Shown in pieces: positions 33,995 through 43,900 of a DNA stretch of 64,000 bases. Source of the DNA: Candidatus Micrarchaeota archaeon (GTDB lineage Archaea > Micrarchaeota > Micrarchaeia > Micrarchaeales > Micrarchaeaceae); assembly GCA_028866575.1 (NCBI GenBank), contig JAGWHU010000005.1, forward strand, positions 1 through 64,000. Reading direction: 5' to 3'. The notes under the pieces were generated by a model, which was not told the origin of the DNA, made no database searches, and saw nothing but the letters and a program-made list of their open reading frames with translations. Both the position numbers and the translations under genes were made by a program. How positions within the stretch are numbered: position 1 is the stretch's first letter; each line of letters starts with the position of its first letter.

Positions 33995-36900
33995 ACCTTG
34001 AGAGGTTGAACTGCTTTACAGGAGCATTGGGCTCGGCGTCCGTGCCGAATACGTCCCTTATCTCCTCCTTTATCAGCACAAGGCGCTGCTTTATGTAGGG
34101 CTCGAGGTCGTACCTGTCGGCCAGGTCTATGGCCATGGTAAGGTATTTCTCTATGCTGCCCTTTGAGATCGTGAGCACCAGCTTTCCGTTGCACCGCGTG
34201 CATTTGCCTATCAATGGGACCCTCCTGTACTTGGCGTTGCATGCGACGCACCTGAAGCTCTGCCTGGAGAACGAGTGCATGTTACCTATCAGGTCCGGTA
34301 TGAAGTGGCTGAGGAGCAGTCGCTTTGCGGAATCCGCCTTGTCTACGCTGTAGAGCATGTCTATCAGCCTGAACTGCGCCTCTATCTTTTCCTTCATGCT
34401 GTTCAGCCTGGTGTATATGCTCTTGTGCGGCGAGCCGTTTATCGCGTCTATGCCGCTCAGGTGGGTGAACATTATGTCCGAGAATTCGTGGCTTTCCTTG
34501 AGCCTGTCCCTTACTATGCACACCTCTGCTTCCGACGGGGACGCATACTGGTTGGTCTTCTCGTAGAAGTCCAGGCCGTAGCTTGTTACCACTTCCATCT
34601 CGTGCACCTCGTCGTCTATCTCGCTCACGTCCAGCTTTGTAGTAAGTATGAGCGGAGCGTCCATGGTGCCGCCTATGGTCACGGGCAGGTAGCTCCTTGA
34701 GAAGTTGATCAGCGCGTCCATGAGCAGCATCATCGTGTCCTCGTCGCCGTCGCAGTTCCTCCTCCTGGCGCAGATTACGTACGGATGCGCAAAGCCCACA
34801 TGCGCATCGGTGAAACCTGCTATCCTGCAAAGCACGCCTGCGCTAGTGTGCGGGGAGAGCGTTATCACGTAGTGTCCAACCAGGTCTTCCATCGAGCTTA
34901 TGTTGTAGAACGGCTCCATCTTGTAGAATTTCACGAGCAGCTGGTCTATGAACTTCGCGACGTTGAGCATGCACTGCGCTCCGTCCCTGTTTATCACTAT
35001 GTCCTGCGGGAACATTTCCACGAGCTGGTCCTCACCAGTAAGCTCCTTGCCGTAGCAGTCCCTCTCGTAACCCATATCCCTTAGCTTTTCCACAGGAACC
35101 ATCACCTCCCTTGGATAGAAGTGTGTCATCGGCATGTCCGTGGCATCAAACCTGGAAGTGCCGTCCTTGAATATGTGCACGTTGTTCATGGCGCGCAATA
35201 TCCCCTTCTCCATTGGCTCTGGTATCTTGTCCCTGTTCATGAGGAGCTTGACGCCCTTGAAGCTCTTGCTTAGCGAATTCACGCCGAGCCCTGACATTGC
35301 GGATTCTATCAGCTCCATTATGTGTATGCTCCTCTGCTCCTTCGCGTATGCGTTGCCGCCGCAATTTGGGCATACGCGCTTCTCCGTTACCCTTCCGCAA
35401 CTGGCGCAGGTTCGCTCAAGGCGCGCGAAGGAGCCGTGCTTGCTGCAATACGGCTGGGAGAGCACCTCCCTACCGGACCTGCACCTGTACTTTGCAACTT
35501 CCACGCTTATGCCCCTGTTGCCGAACTTGTTTTTCTCGTTGCTGTATACCTTCGTTATGCTTCGCTCCTTGCCGCCTGATTCGCCAACAGGGAACAGCAC
35601 ATGCGGCGAGGGCTTCATGAGCCTTTCCTTTGCCTTTTCCGGCCTTCCTATCCTTCCGCCTATTCTTGTTGCCCTGCGCATGACCTTGAACGGCGCCACG
35701 GAGTTGACATTCTCTAGAGATGTCTTGGATTCGTCATATTCGTGGGTTTTGGACATGTCAAGCGCACCGTCCTTGGAAAAGCCCAACGACGCAAGCAGGC
35801 TCTGCGCATGCTCGCCATCGACAGTAATGGACCTTTCCCCCTCGGCATGGGGTATGCAAAGCCTTTCCATGACCTCCACTATGGAGTCGTCCCCGTGCGC
35901 CTTGGGGAAGGTTATCCTTTTTACCCCGAAAAGGCCTTCCTGAGCGCCCTCCACCTCAGACATGGAAACGCATTCGGACAGGATGCCAAGCTCCTGCGTG
36001 CTTATGTCCGAATAGTCGTATATGTATTGGGGGTGCATAGGTACCCCGTGCCTCTGCGACAATTCGTATGCAGACCTGAAGCCAGTTTTTCCGGGCGCAT
36101 CTGCACCCGATGCCTTGAGCTGCTCAGTCCAGTACTCCTCAACGTAGCTCGTTGGCTGCAGCGGCGTATTCGACTTCTTGAAGTCGCCGTACGTTACTAG
36201 TATGTCACCGACTGATATTATCTTCGTGACCCTGCCCTTGAGCGCGCGTGCGGTTTCTGCGTCGCTTATCCTCAAGGCCTCTCCAGTGTCAAGCTTCACG
36301 AACGGGCCCTCTATGCTGTCTACCGGCGCGGCAACGCATCCCTTTCCGGGCTTTTCGACCCTCAGCTGGGTGCCGCAGACTATGAAATCGTCTAGTATTA
36401 TCATTGTTGCTGGGTTGAAGCCTTTCGCGGCTATTCCGGTTATCCTCGACCTGCCGTACCTCAGCCTGAACCCGCCGTTCCTGTTCGGGTATGCGATGAC
36501 CGGCCTTCCAGCTACCAGCTCCTGCAGGAATACCGCGCTTGTCTTGGATTTTTCCTTTGGATCCTCCTTTGCAGGGCTCTTGTCGAATCTTATGATGCTG
36601 TTGAGCCAGTTCCAGTCAAGGTCGAAGGCTTTGGTGTACTTCAGCACGCTCTTCGCCTTCTGCGCTATGCCCTCGCATATGACTAGGCCTATCCCGCCGC
36701 GCACCTTGTTCGTTATCATTTCCTCCTTGCCGGACTTGTCAAGCCTCTTTATGTTGCGGTGTATGTTTATCTCTATCCTTTCCGTGGGCATCCCGTCAAC
36801 GCATACGCTAAGGTTCTCCAGTATGACCCTCATGTCGCTTTCCGGGGGGTAGTACTGCAGCCTTGCTATCCTTGCATGGTACAGCTGCATCTCCTCTATG

Positions 36901-37433
36901 CACCTTTCCACCTCTGATTGCTGCGCCCTGTATGCGCCTATCCCGAGCAGCTTCCTCCCGTAATCTGCGAGCGCAACGGACATCGCTGCGCCCGTACCGC
37001 CCGCTCCCCTTATCGGCCCTGCATACACTATTGCGATGTAATCGGAACCGTCGGCGCTCTTGTGGAGCACCACTGCCTGCAGGCCCTCGGTAGCCGCCAC
37101 GACCACTGCATCGGTTAGTATTGCAAGCCCCACGCGGACAGCTATCGTAAGCCTTTCCTCTACATCCTTTCCGGAGAATGCGCTCCCGGTGCATATCTCC
37201 TTCACCATATCGAATGCAAGCTCCTTCCTTCCCCTTCCCTCCATTTTTCCCTTTATCATCCCCGTAAGGCCCTCTATGCCTATTATTCCCTCAACCCTTG
37301 ATGCGAGGTCAGGAGCGGGCTTAATCTCAACGAACCTTTCAGGGTCAAGGCCCCTCTCCCTTGCGCCTGTGGCAACTGAGTAAGCAGCGTCGAAATCCGT
37401 CTTGAGCCTGCCGAAGTAACCGGAGGTGTCCAT
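33987..37433 (-). CDS. polC: DNA polymerase D large subunit DP2
   Basis: DP2 is the catalytic subunit of the archaeal replicative PolD. The 1148-aa protein has the invariant acidic block NCDGDEDTMMLLMDALINF in its C-terminal third, zinc-binding CSCG-type knuckles (CASCGRVTEKRVCPNCGG near 700; CVACNAKYRRV and CTRCNG near 1080) and a C-terminal PIP-like motif (QFNLSRFM) for PCNA. No intein interrupts it. The ATG at 37433 is used; the upstream open frame overlaps DP1. It starts four bases after the DP1 stop, so the two subunits form one operon. Confidence 0.96.
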   Translation of the reverse strand: MDTSGYFGRLKTDFDAAYSVATGARERGLDPERFVEIKPAPDLASRVEGIIGIEGLTGMIKGKMEGRGRKELAFDMVKEICTGSAFSGKDVEERLTIAVRVGLAILTDAVVVAATEGLQAVVLHKSADGSDYIAIVYAGPIRGAGGTGAAMSVALADYGRKLLGIGAYRAQQSEVERCIEEMQLYHARIARLQYYPPESDMRVILENLSVCVDGMPTERIEINIHRNIKRLDKSGKEEMITNKVRGGIGLVICEGIAQKAKSVLKYTKAFDLDWNWLNSIIRFDKSPAKEDPKEKSKTSAVFLQELVAGRPVIAYPNRNGGFRLRYGRSRITGIAAKGFNPATMIILDDFIVCGTQLRVEKPGKGCVAAPVDSIEGPFVKLDTGEALRISDAETARALKGRVTKIISVGDILVTYGDFKKSNTPLQPTSYVEEYWTEQLKASGADAPGKTGFRSAYELSQRHGVPMHPQYIYDYSDISTQELGILSECVSMSEVEGAQEGLFGVKRITFPKAHGDDSIVEVMERLCIPHAEGERSITVDGEHAQSLLASLGFSKDGALDMSKTHEYDESKTSLENVNSVAPFKVMRRATRIGGRIGRPEKAKERLMKPSPHVLFPVGESGGKERSITKVYSNEKNKFGNRGISVEVAKYRCRSGREVLSQPYCSKHGSFARLERTCASCGRVTEKRVCPNCGGNAYAKEQRSIHIMELIESAMSGLGVNSLSKSFKGVKLLMNRDKIPEPMEKGILRAMNNVHIFKDGTSRFDATDMPMTHFYPREVMVPVEKLRDMGYERDCYGKELTGEDQLVEMFPQDIVINRDGAQCMLNVAKFIDQLLVKFYKMEPFYNISSMEDLVGHYVITLSPHTSAGVLCRIAGFTDAHVGFAHPYVICARRRNCDGDEDTMMLLMDALINFSRSYLPVTIGGTMDAPLILTTKLDVSEIDDEVHEMEVVTSYGLDFYEKTNQYASPSEAEVCIVRDRLKESHEFSDIMFTHLSGIDAINGSPHKSIYTRLNSMKEKIEAQFRLIDMLYSVDKADSAKRLLLSHFIPDLIGNMHSFSRQSFRCVACNAKYRRVPLIGKCTRCNGKLVLTISKGSIEKYLTMAIDLADRYDLEPYIKQRLVLIKEEIRDVFGTDAEPNAPVKQFNLSRFM

Positions 37434-37437
37434 AGCA

Positions 37438-38952
37438 TCATTTGTTGAAGTTAACTGTGATGAAGCTGTTCGACTTTGCCTCGTACACAGGCACGACGCA
37501 CGGGCTCGGTATGTGCCCCTGCACAAGCTGGTATTCTGTTGTTGCCTGCCATGTCCCGCTGTTTATTATATCGACGCCGTGGTAGTTGGATATGCAGTTC
37601 TTGTGGACATGGCCCATCAGGAGTATGTCAGGAACCTTGTCTATTACAAGATTGTCGTCCCTGCTCGGCACTATTATGTTCCCGCCCCATATCGGCGAGA
37701 GGTGCCTCCTTTTCAGTATTTCTATCATCGCCTTCTCGGGGTTCGCATAGCTAGTACCAGGGATTGACCTTATTATTGAATCCAATGAAGTGCCGTGGTA
37801 AGCGAGCACGTCAATCCCGTGAAGTGTCAGGAAGCTTGGGTTTGGGAGTATGTGGACAGTATCGGACTTGAAGTCGCCGACGAGCTCGCTGTTTAGGGCA
37901 GGCTGGGGCTCGGCCCTCTGCACCGCATCGTGGTTGCCAGGTATGACGAACACGTGTATGTGCTCGGGTATCATGCTCATGAAATTGAAGAACAGCTTGT
38001 ATTGCGCGTATATGTCCAGTATCGCAAGGTCCCTGTCCTGGTTTGGATAAACGCCTATCCCGTCTACAACGTCGCCGCCCACGACAAGGTATTTCACCTT
38101 CCCGGCGACGTCCCTTTTGTCCTCGTAGTTTCCGTTTATCCATTTTATGAAGTTGGCGAAGTTCTTCTCCATGAAAAGCTTGCTCCCTATCTGTATATCG
38201 GATATGAACGCTATTGCCACATCGTCATCCACGCGCTTCCTTTCGTGTATCGGCACGTCGGGCCATACAAGCTCGGTCGCTATGACGAACGGTCCTGATA
38301 TCTTCCCCTTTATGGCTACCACCTCGTCGTTGACCAGGTGCCTTGCCTTTTCGAACAGGAGCTTCGCCTGCTGCGACGTTCCGTTCATGAACATTATCTT
38401 TGCCTCTGAAGTTTCGTCGTCTATGACCACCATTATGTTGCCGTTCTTCGTGGTTATCTTGTTGAGTATTATGCCTATAACAGCGACCTCGCGACCGCTG
38501 GAGTATGATTTAAGCCCCTCGAGGTTGGACATCATCCCGCTTAACGTGCCCCTGTGCTGCTCGATTATATCCCTGAGCTTTTGCATCCTGCTCCTGAAGT
38601 GCGATACGAATCCGTCAATGCTGCCGTTCGAGTATTCCATCTCGTGGTTGCTTATGCTGTAATTTGCTTCGACATCAGCCGCGCTGGCCCTGAAATCGGG
38701 CTTAGGCACTATCTCTATCGGCCGGGGGGCCTTCTCCAGAAGCATGTCGCTGACTATCCCCTTTATTACAGAATCGTTCACGATCTTAAGCTCAGGATCA
38801 GAAACCCTCCTCTCTATTATCCTCGACGCTATGTCGTCTATTTTGAACCCCTCCAAGACCCCGGGATTCACGTCTGCAGCTACGAGGACGCCGAACTTTG
38901 AAAGGCTTTTCACAAGATACTTGATTGGATCTTCGGTATTTTCGCCAGCCAT
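37438..38952 (-). CDS. polB: DNA polymerase D small subunit DP1 (3'-5' exonuclease)
   Basis: DP1 of 504 aa. It has an N-terminal helical domain, an OB-fold region (about residues 150-215, VVAIKGKISGPFVIA) and a calcineurin-like exonuclease domain: FISDIQIGS near 230, VVGGDVVDGIG near 272, VIPGNHDAVQ near 318, LAYHGTS and LMGHVHKN. The metal ligands are intact, so proofreading should work. It is immediately upstream of DP2 on the same strand and directly downstream of a UPF0147 gene. Confidence 0.96.
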   Translation of the reverse strand: MAGENTEDPIKYLVKSLSKFGVLVAADVNPGVLEGFKIDDIASRIIERRVSDPELKIVNDSVIKGIVSDMLLEKAPRPIEIVPKPDFRASAADVEANYSISNHEMEYSNGSIDGFVSHFRSRMQKLRDIIEQHRGTLSGMMSNLEGLKSYSSGREVAVIGIILNKITTKNGNIMVVIDDETSEAKIMFMNGTSQQAKLLFEKARHLVNDEVVAIKGKISGPFVIATELVWPDVPIHERKRVDDDVAIAFISDIQIGSKLFMEKNFANFIKWINGNYEDKRDVAGKVKYLVVGGDVVDGIGVYPNQDRDLAILDIYAQYKLFFNFMSMIPEHIHVFVIPGNHDAVQRAEPQPALNSELVGDFKSDTVHILPNPSFLTLHGIDVLAYHGTSLDSIIRSIPGTSYANPEKAMIEILKRRHLSPIWGGNIIVPSRDDNLVIDKVPDILLMGHVHKNCISNYHGVDIINSGTWQATTEYQLVQGHIPSPCVVPVYEAKSNSFITVNFNK

Positions 38953-38953
38953 G

Positions 38954-39232
38954 TCAATTACTGGTTTCCGTCTTTATAGACTCCAACATGCTTAGGATGC
39001 TCCATACGGAGGTCCTGGCCTGCGACGGCAGGTTTATGTCGTTGCTTATGGCGTCTATGCTGTATATTGCAGAGGAAACCTTGACCACGTAGTCAGCCTC
39101 GGGCGCATCAAGATGATCTTTTGCCGTCTTTATTGCACTCTTAACGTTCCTGGGAACGCTGGTGTCGTTTAGCAGGAAATCCATCTGCCGCTTTATTTGG
39201 TCCATAAGTTCAGCTAGCTCTTTGTCGTCCAT
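38954..39232 (-). CDS. UPF0147 family protein
   Basis: The 92-aa helical protein matches UPF0147 in length and pattern (FLLNDTSVPRNVKSAIKTAKDHL, then SIDAISNDINLPSQARTSVW in shortened form). The family is archaeal and of unknown function. It ends one base before the DP1 start, so all three genes (UPF0147, DP1, DP2) are probably co-transcribed. Confidence 0.9.
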   Translation of the reverse strand: MDDKELAELMDQIKRQMDFLLNDTSVPRNVKSAIKTAKDHLDAPEADYVVKVSSAIYSIDAISNDINLPSQARTSVWSILSMLESIKTETSN

Positions 39233-39361
39233 TTAAAACACCCCTAGAAATTAGACGTAACTATATTGATATCAATGTATTTATTCTTATCTGAGGCATG
39301 GGAGCCACAGTAAGCTCTATATAGGTTAAATATAACAGCTTATTCGCTAAGGTGCGAAATT

Positions 39362-40069
39362 TTGTCACAATCAAAATCCGGCGATGGCAACAGGCATGTG
39401 CACTCAACGTTCCTGTCGGACTTCATACTCGGGAGCCAGGACGGGCTTGTCAATGTACTTGGGATAATACTGGGAATTGCCGCTGCTACAACGGATGTGC
39501 GGATAATATTCGTAGGCGCGCTTGCGGCGCTCGGGGCCGAATCCATATCCATGGGCGCAGTTGCATACACCTCCACAATGGCTAGGCGCATGCAGTACAT
39601 CAGGGAAACCAAAGAGGTGATGGAGCAGTCAGACAGTACCACAGAGCACGGCAAGAAGGAGATAAGGAAGATACTCGGTAGATGGAACTACAGCGGGAAG
39701 GAGATTGACAGGATAGCCGCAAGCATATCCTCCAATCCCAAGGCATCGCTGGAGTTCATCATGTCGCTCGGGCACAAGATGGAGCCTGTTGAGGATGGGG
39801 CGCCAATGCGCAGCTTCGCGATAGTGCTGGTATCGACGATTTTCGGCTCCATGGTGCCCATAATTCCGTTCATATTCCTGTCCAAACACATACTTCTGGG
39901 CGCGATTGTATCCGTGGCCTTGAGCGGGTGCGTGCTTTTCATGATAGGGTATTATGAGGCAAAGAAGACGGTAGGATCTGTATGGCGCAGCGGAATGCGC
40001 ATGCTGATAATAGGGTTGACTGCAGGTTTTGCAGGATACCTGATAGGACATTTCATAGGAGCCATATGA
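39362..40069 (+). CDS. VIT1/CCC1-type iron/manganese transporter
   Basis: The 235-aa protein starts with TTG. The N-terminal segment FILGSQDGLVNVLGIILGIAAA near residue 22 and GAESISMGAVAYTS near 60 are the VIT family marks, with conserved Asp, Glu and Met of the metal path. A cytoplasmic helical insert (residues 85-140, Glu-rich) is the metal-binding domain and three further membrane segments follow. VIT1-type carriers export or store Fe2+ and Mn2+. The short gap to the divergent UPF0147 gene holds both promoters. Confidence 0.9.
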   Translation: MSQSKSGDGNRHVHSTFLSDFILGSQDGLVNVLGIILGIAAATTDVRIIFVGALAALGAESISMGAVAYTSTMARRMQYIRETKEVMEQSDSTTEHGKKEIRKILGRWNYSGKEIDRIAASISSNPKASLEFIMSLGHKMEPVEDGAPMRSFAIVLVSTIFGSMVPIIPFIFLSKHILLGAIVSVALSGCVLFMIGYYEAKKTVGSVWRSGMRMLIIGLTAGFAGYLIGHFIGAI

Positions 40070-40138
40070 GCCACAAGGAGCGATCCCGGGGCGTTTTTCA
40101 ATGGAAGCAAGATTGTGCCGCTATTGCAGGGCATACGA

Positions 40139-40146
40139 TATAAATA
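40139..40146 (+). promoter_or_regulatory. TATA box of the membrane AAA gene
   Basis: TATAAATA lies 26-33 bases before the ATG at 40172, which fits a leaderless transcript. Confidence 0.6.
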
Positions 40147-40171
40147 TATCATTATCCATGCTAATGTTTGG

Positions 40172-42934
40172 ATGGCAAATGCTAAAAAATCAGACGAGCC
40201 AGTAGAAATCATAGGATACGGGGAGCCCCCAGGCAAGAAAGTCTTGGACGTTCTGGATAGATTGTACAACGGGGAGCTGAACAGTAAGTATCCGCTGCTC
40301 AACAGGGCGCTTAATGTCGTATCCAATGCCAATTTCCTTGATGCAGCGCTCATAGCCCTGGCATTCCTGGCAACTGTCACGGCATTCGGGTTTTATCCTG
40401 CAGTAATAGCCCTCATATTGATAATAGCGCTGTTTGCGGTGACGCTTCGCAAGCCATTCCTGGGACTTATCCTGTTTACGCTCATAGCTTTTCCCATATA
40501 CATGTACCAGGTGCCCGTGCTTGCGTGGGCTTTTCTAGCTGGTGCCGCGTTCATGCTCATATACGGGTACATACACTACAGGGTTGCGGCGTTCATATAC
40601 GCCCTGACTGCGCTTGCGTTCTCCCCATTGGGATACATATTCGAGATTCCGATGCTGCTGTTCTGCATACTCATAATAGGCAACAAAAGAACCGCGATTG
40701 TCGTCGTGGTGACTTTCGTGCTCGTCCTGATGCTTTCGGCAGTTACTGGGGTGCAGAACACAGGCTACATAGCGTATAACGCCGGTAGCGGGCACAGCGC
40801 AATTGCAGGCATATACGAAAACCAGGCATTGGGAATAAAGCAGGGATTCACGGTATTTAATTTCGGCCCAGGGATCGCTGCAACCCTGTCAGGCTTCATG
40901 AGCGATCAAGTCACTTCGCAGATTGCGTATTTCTTCAGCTCGATAGCAAGGATACTGATTGCAAATCCGATTGGATACATAATCCAGATAGGGCTTATTG
41001 CCGCGGTGATATTCGCAGCAGATTGGTATGTGTATTCAAGCAGGTCGAAATACAGGGGAACTGTTGCAAGCCTGTTCGGGATCGTTTATCCCGTATCATT
41101 CATAGCCTTGGCCGGGTTCATAGGCATAGGTACTGACTACTTCATGCCTTTCCTCAGCTTTATTGTAGCCCCGCTGGCGCTCTACTTTGCTGAGTACTAC
41201 AACATCAACACCGTATTGTCGCTAGAGGTAAAGAAGAACGACATAAGGATGAAGTTCGGCGAGCAGTTCAGCGACATAAAAAACAACGCCTATGAAAGTT
41301 TTGACGACATAGGCAATTATGAATCGATAAAAAGGGAGCTTAAGGAAACGGTGATATCCCCGATAGAGGAAAAGAACGCATCAAGGACTTACAGCGTAAA
41401 CCCCGCGAAGGGCATACTGTTCTTCGGGCCCCCGGGAACAGGCAAGACTATGATGATGCGCGCCCTTGCTAACGAGATACATGCCGGTTTCTATTATGTG
41501 AAGGCTACAACTCTTGTCTCGAGCAACATCGGCGAATCCGAGCGGCAGATATCTGGCCTATTCAACACCGCAAAGAGGAATGCACCCTGCATATTGTTCT
41601 TCGACGAGATAGACTCGCTCGCGATAAGCAGGGAGAGCGCGGGAATAGACAACATACACAGGAGGGTGTTGTCGCAGCTACTTGTCGAGATGGACGGGTT
41701 CCAGAAAGTTGGCAACGTGATAATAGTCGGCGCGACCAACAGGCCGGACCTGCTTGACAAGGCGATAATAAGGCCGGGAAGGTTCGACAAGATAATATAC
41801 ATGCCGCTCCCGGATGCGGAAGGGAGGAGGAAGATATTCGAGATCTATCTTGGCAGGTTGCCGGTTTCTGATGATGTGGACCTCAACGAGCTTGCAAAGA
41901 AAACAGAGAGGTACTCCGGAGCAGACATAAAGGCGGTGTGCGAGAATGCTGCAAAGCTTGTGCCTGGCGCAGGAAAAACAGTAAAAATAACCAGGCAGGA
42001 GCTTTCCAAGATCATAAAGGCCACGAAGCCCTCAACATCCATTGCCCAGCTTGAGAGCTACAAAAAATTCAAGCTGGACTTTGAAAGGAGCATATTCCAG
42101 GAAGCAGGAGAGGAGGCGAAAGAGAACATTAGCCTGGACGACATAGTAGGAAATACACAGGCAAAGAGGGTGATAAAGGAGACAATCGAGATACCTCTGC
42201 TCAATCCGGAGCTGTCCAAAAAATATGACATAAAGCCGATAAACGGGCTACTCATGTTCGGGCCCCCTGGAACGGGCAAGACGATGCTCATGAAAGCCAT
42301 AAGCAACAGCATGAAAGGGGTCACGATGCTGGAGCTTAGCGGCGCAGAACTGACAAAGGCAAGCTCCGACAGCTCAACGGCAAAGATAAAGGAGGTATTC
42401 AACAGGGCAAGGGAGAACGCGCCGGCCATAGTATTCCTTGATGAAGCGGACAGCATATCACCGAAGAGGGGCTCTGTCAACGATGGCAGCTCTGCTACAG
42501 GCGAGATACTGAGCCAGATAGACGGGATAAACGGGATTACAGACGTCATAATAATAGGGGCGACCAACAGGCCATCGGCGATAGACCCGGCGCTCCTGAG
42601 GCCGGGAAGGTTCGACAAGCTCATATTCGTGAGGCCGCCAGAGCAGCAGGAAAGGTCAAAACTTTTCAGCATCTACCTGAGCAAGGTTCCGCTGGAGCCG
42701 AACATAGATTTTGGCGTCCTGGGTTCTGAAACCGCAGGCTTCACCGGCGCAGATATAGAAAACGTGTGCAGGGAGGCTAAGATAAAGGCGCTTAAGCGGG
42801 AGCTCAGCACCGGATCCGACGGCAAGATAACCATGGAAATACTCCTAAGCACGATAAGGGCAACTAAGCCATCCGCGCCGGACTCGGTGCTAAGCGAGTA
42901 CAAGGCATTCGTGGATAAATACGGCGAAAGGTAG
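40172..42934 (+). CDS. membrane-anchored double AAA+ ATPase (Cdc48-like)
   Basis: The 920-aa protein has a hydrophobic N-terminal third with about eight to ten membrane segments (residues 50-340), then two AAA modules. Module 1 has Walker A GPPGTGKT near 430, Walker B ILFFDEID and SRH NRPDLLDKAIIRPGRFD; module 2 has GPPGTGKT near 705, IVFLDEAD and NRPSAIDPALLRPGRFD. No protease domain follows, so it is not FtsH. The N-domain of soluble Cdc48 is replaced by the membrane part. A role in pulling proteins out of the membrane is inference. Confidence 0.88.
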   Translation: MANAKKSDEPVEIIGYGEPPGKKVLDVLDRLYNGELNSKYPLLNRALNVVSNANFLDAALIALAFLATVTAFGFYPAVIALILIIALFAVTLRKPFLGLILFTLIAFPIYMYQVPVLAWAFLAGAAFMLIYGYIHYRVAAFIYALTALAFSPLGYIFEIPMLLFCILIIGNKRTAIVVVVTFVLVLMLSAVTGVQNTGYIAYNAGSGHSAIAGIYENQALGIKQGFTVFNFGPGIAATLSGFMSDQVTSQIAYFFSSIARILIANPIGYIIQIGLIAAVIFAADWYVYSSRSKYRGTVASLFGIVYPVSFIALAGFIGIGTDYFMPFLSFIVAPLALYFAEYYNINTVLSLEVKKNDIRMKFGEQFSDIKNNAYESFDDIGNYESIKRELKETVISPIEEKNASRTYSVNPAKGILFFGPPGTGKTMMMRALANEIHAGFYYVKATTLVSSNIGESERQISGLFNTAKRNAPCILFFDEIDSLAISRESAGIDNIHRRVLSQLLVEMDGFQKVGNVIIVGATNRPDLLDKAIIRPGRFDKIIYMPLPDAEGRRKIFEIYLGRLPVSDDVDLNELAKKTERYSGADIKAVCENAAKLVPGAGKTVKITRQELSKIIKATKPSTSIAQLESYKKFKLDFERSIFQEAGEEAKENISLDDIVGNTQAKRVIKETIEIPLLNPELSKKYDIKPINGLLMFGPPGTGKTMLMKAISNSMKGVTMLELSGAELTKASSDSSTAKIKEVFNRARENAPAIVFLDEADSISPKRGSVNDGSSATGEILSQIDGINGITDVIIIGATNRPSAIDPALLRPGRFDKLIFVRPPEQQERSKLFSIYLSKVPLEPNIDFGVLGSETAGFTGADIENVCREAKIKALKRELSTGSDGKITMEILLSTIRATKPSAPDSVLSEYKAFVDKYGER

Positions 42935-42943
42935 CGTGCGTTC

Positions 42944-43849
42944 TCAATGCCCTGTTAGGATCCTCTTCGCTCCGGCATATATCCTCCTGGAGCCCTCAGA
43001 CATTGACGAATACCCCTCAAGTATGGCCTTGGTTATGCTTAGCCTTACGCCCATTTTTCCAGCTTTCTCCACTTCCCAGCTCACCATCTCGGATATCTTT
43101 ACGACAGGAGCATCCTCGGGAAGCTTGTGCTCCTCGACAGCGCTGTATATCGCCTTCATTATTCCCGTAGTTATTGGAGGGCAGGAGCCGAGCAGCCTGA
43201 GCGCCTCCTTTATGTCGAAGTTCATTTCGGGCTGCTTCCCCTTCATTGCGAGCATCAGATCAACACCTTCCGAATACACAGGGAATATGCCATAGAATAT
43301 GCCGTTATGCACAAGCTTGGCCATGTGCCCGGAGCCGCTTGCGCCGACGTAGCCGTAGGTGCCTTTGCCGGATACTGCCTTCAATACGTCCTCTGCCCTT
43401 TCATATGCATCATTGTCCCCGCCGACCATCAATGCGACGCCGTCAAGAAGGTCGCCCGGCCCTCCTGCACAGCCGACGTCCAGGTATGATATGCCGAATT
43501 TTTTCAGCTTGTTGTAGTTGGCGATGGAATCCTCATATATTGAATTGGATCCGTCTATGACAATGTCGTTTTTCCTTAGCATTGCAGAAATCTCCGCTAT
43601 GGTGTCGTTGGTTGCCTTGCCTCCCGGAATCATCATCCATACTATTGAGCTTCCTTCCGAGGCATTGAGCCGATCCGCAAATTCCTTTATCCCTCTGGAC
43701 AGGTATATGCGCTCCCTGTCCTTGAAGTGCGGGTAGTTCTCGTCGGTCCTGTTGTACAAAACAAGCGAATAGCCGCTGTGATGCAGCTTGTCCGCTATGT
43801 TCTTCCCCATATTCCCCAGCCCTATCAAGCCTATCTCTTTTGTACTCAT
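42944..43849 (-). CDS. gnd: 6-phosphogluconate dehydrogenase (decarboxylating)
   Basis: The 301-aa protein starts with a Rossmann NAD(P)-binding loop (GLIGLGNMGKNIA near residue 7) and NRT after the second strand. Catalytic blocks are VGCAGGPGDLLDG near 120 and GSGHMAKLVHNGIFYG near 165, with the family Lys and His/Asn. The short form (about 300 aa) is the YqeC-like, often NAD-dependent type. It makes ribulose 5-phosphate. It converges with the AAA gene, nine bases apart. Confidence 0.93.
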   Translation of the reverse strand: MSTKEIGLIGLGNMGKNIADKLHHSGYSLVLYNRTDENYPHFKDRERIYLSRGIKEFADRLNASEGSSIVWMMIPGGKATNDTIAEISAMLRKNDIVIDGSNSIYEDSIANYNKLKKFGISYLDVGCAGGPGDLLDGVALMVGGDNDAYERAEDVLKAVSGKGTYGYVGASGSGHMAKLVHNGIFYGIFPVYSEGVDLMLAMKGKQPEMNFDIKEALRLLGSCPPITTGIMKAIYSAVEEHKLPEDAPVVKISEMVSWEVEKAGKMGVRLSITKAILEGYSSMSEGSRRIYAGAKRILTGH

Positions 43850-43900
43850 TTAACTCACCATTTGATGAAGCGATTGTAAATAGAAGCGCAATTAAGGGAT

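Noticed and set aside
33987-37433. Intein in the PolD large subunit
   Set aside because: The protein is of normal length and the catalytic block reads through without an insertion.
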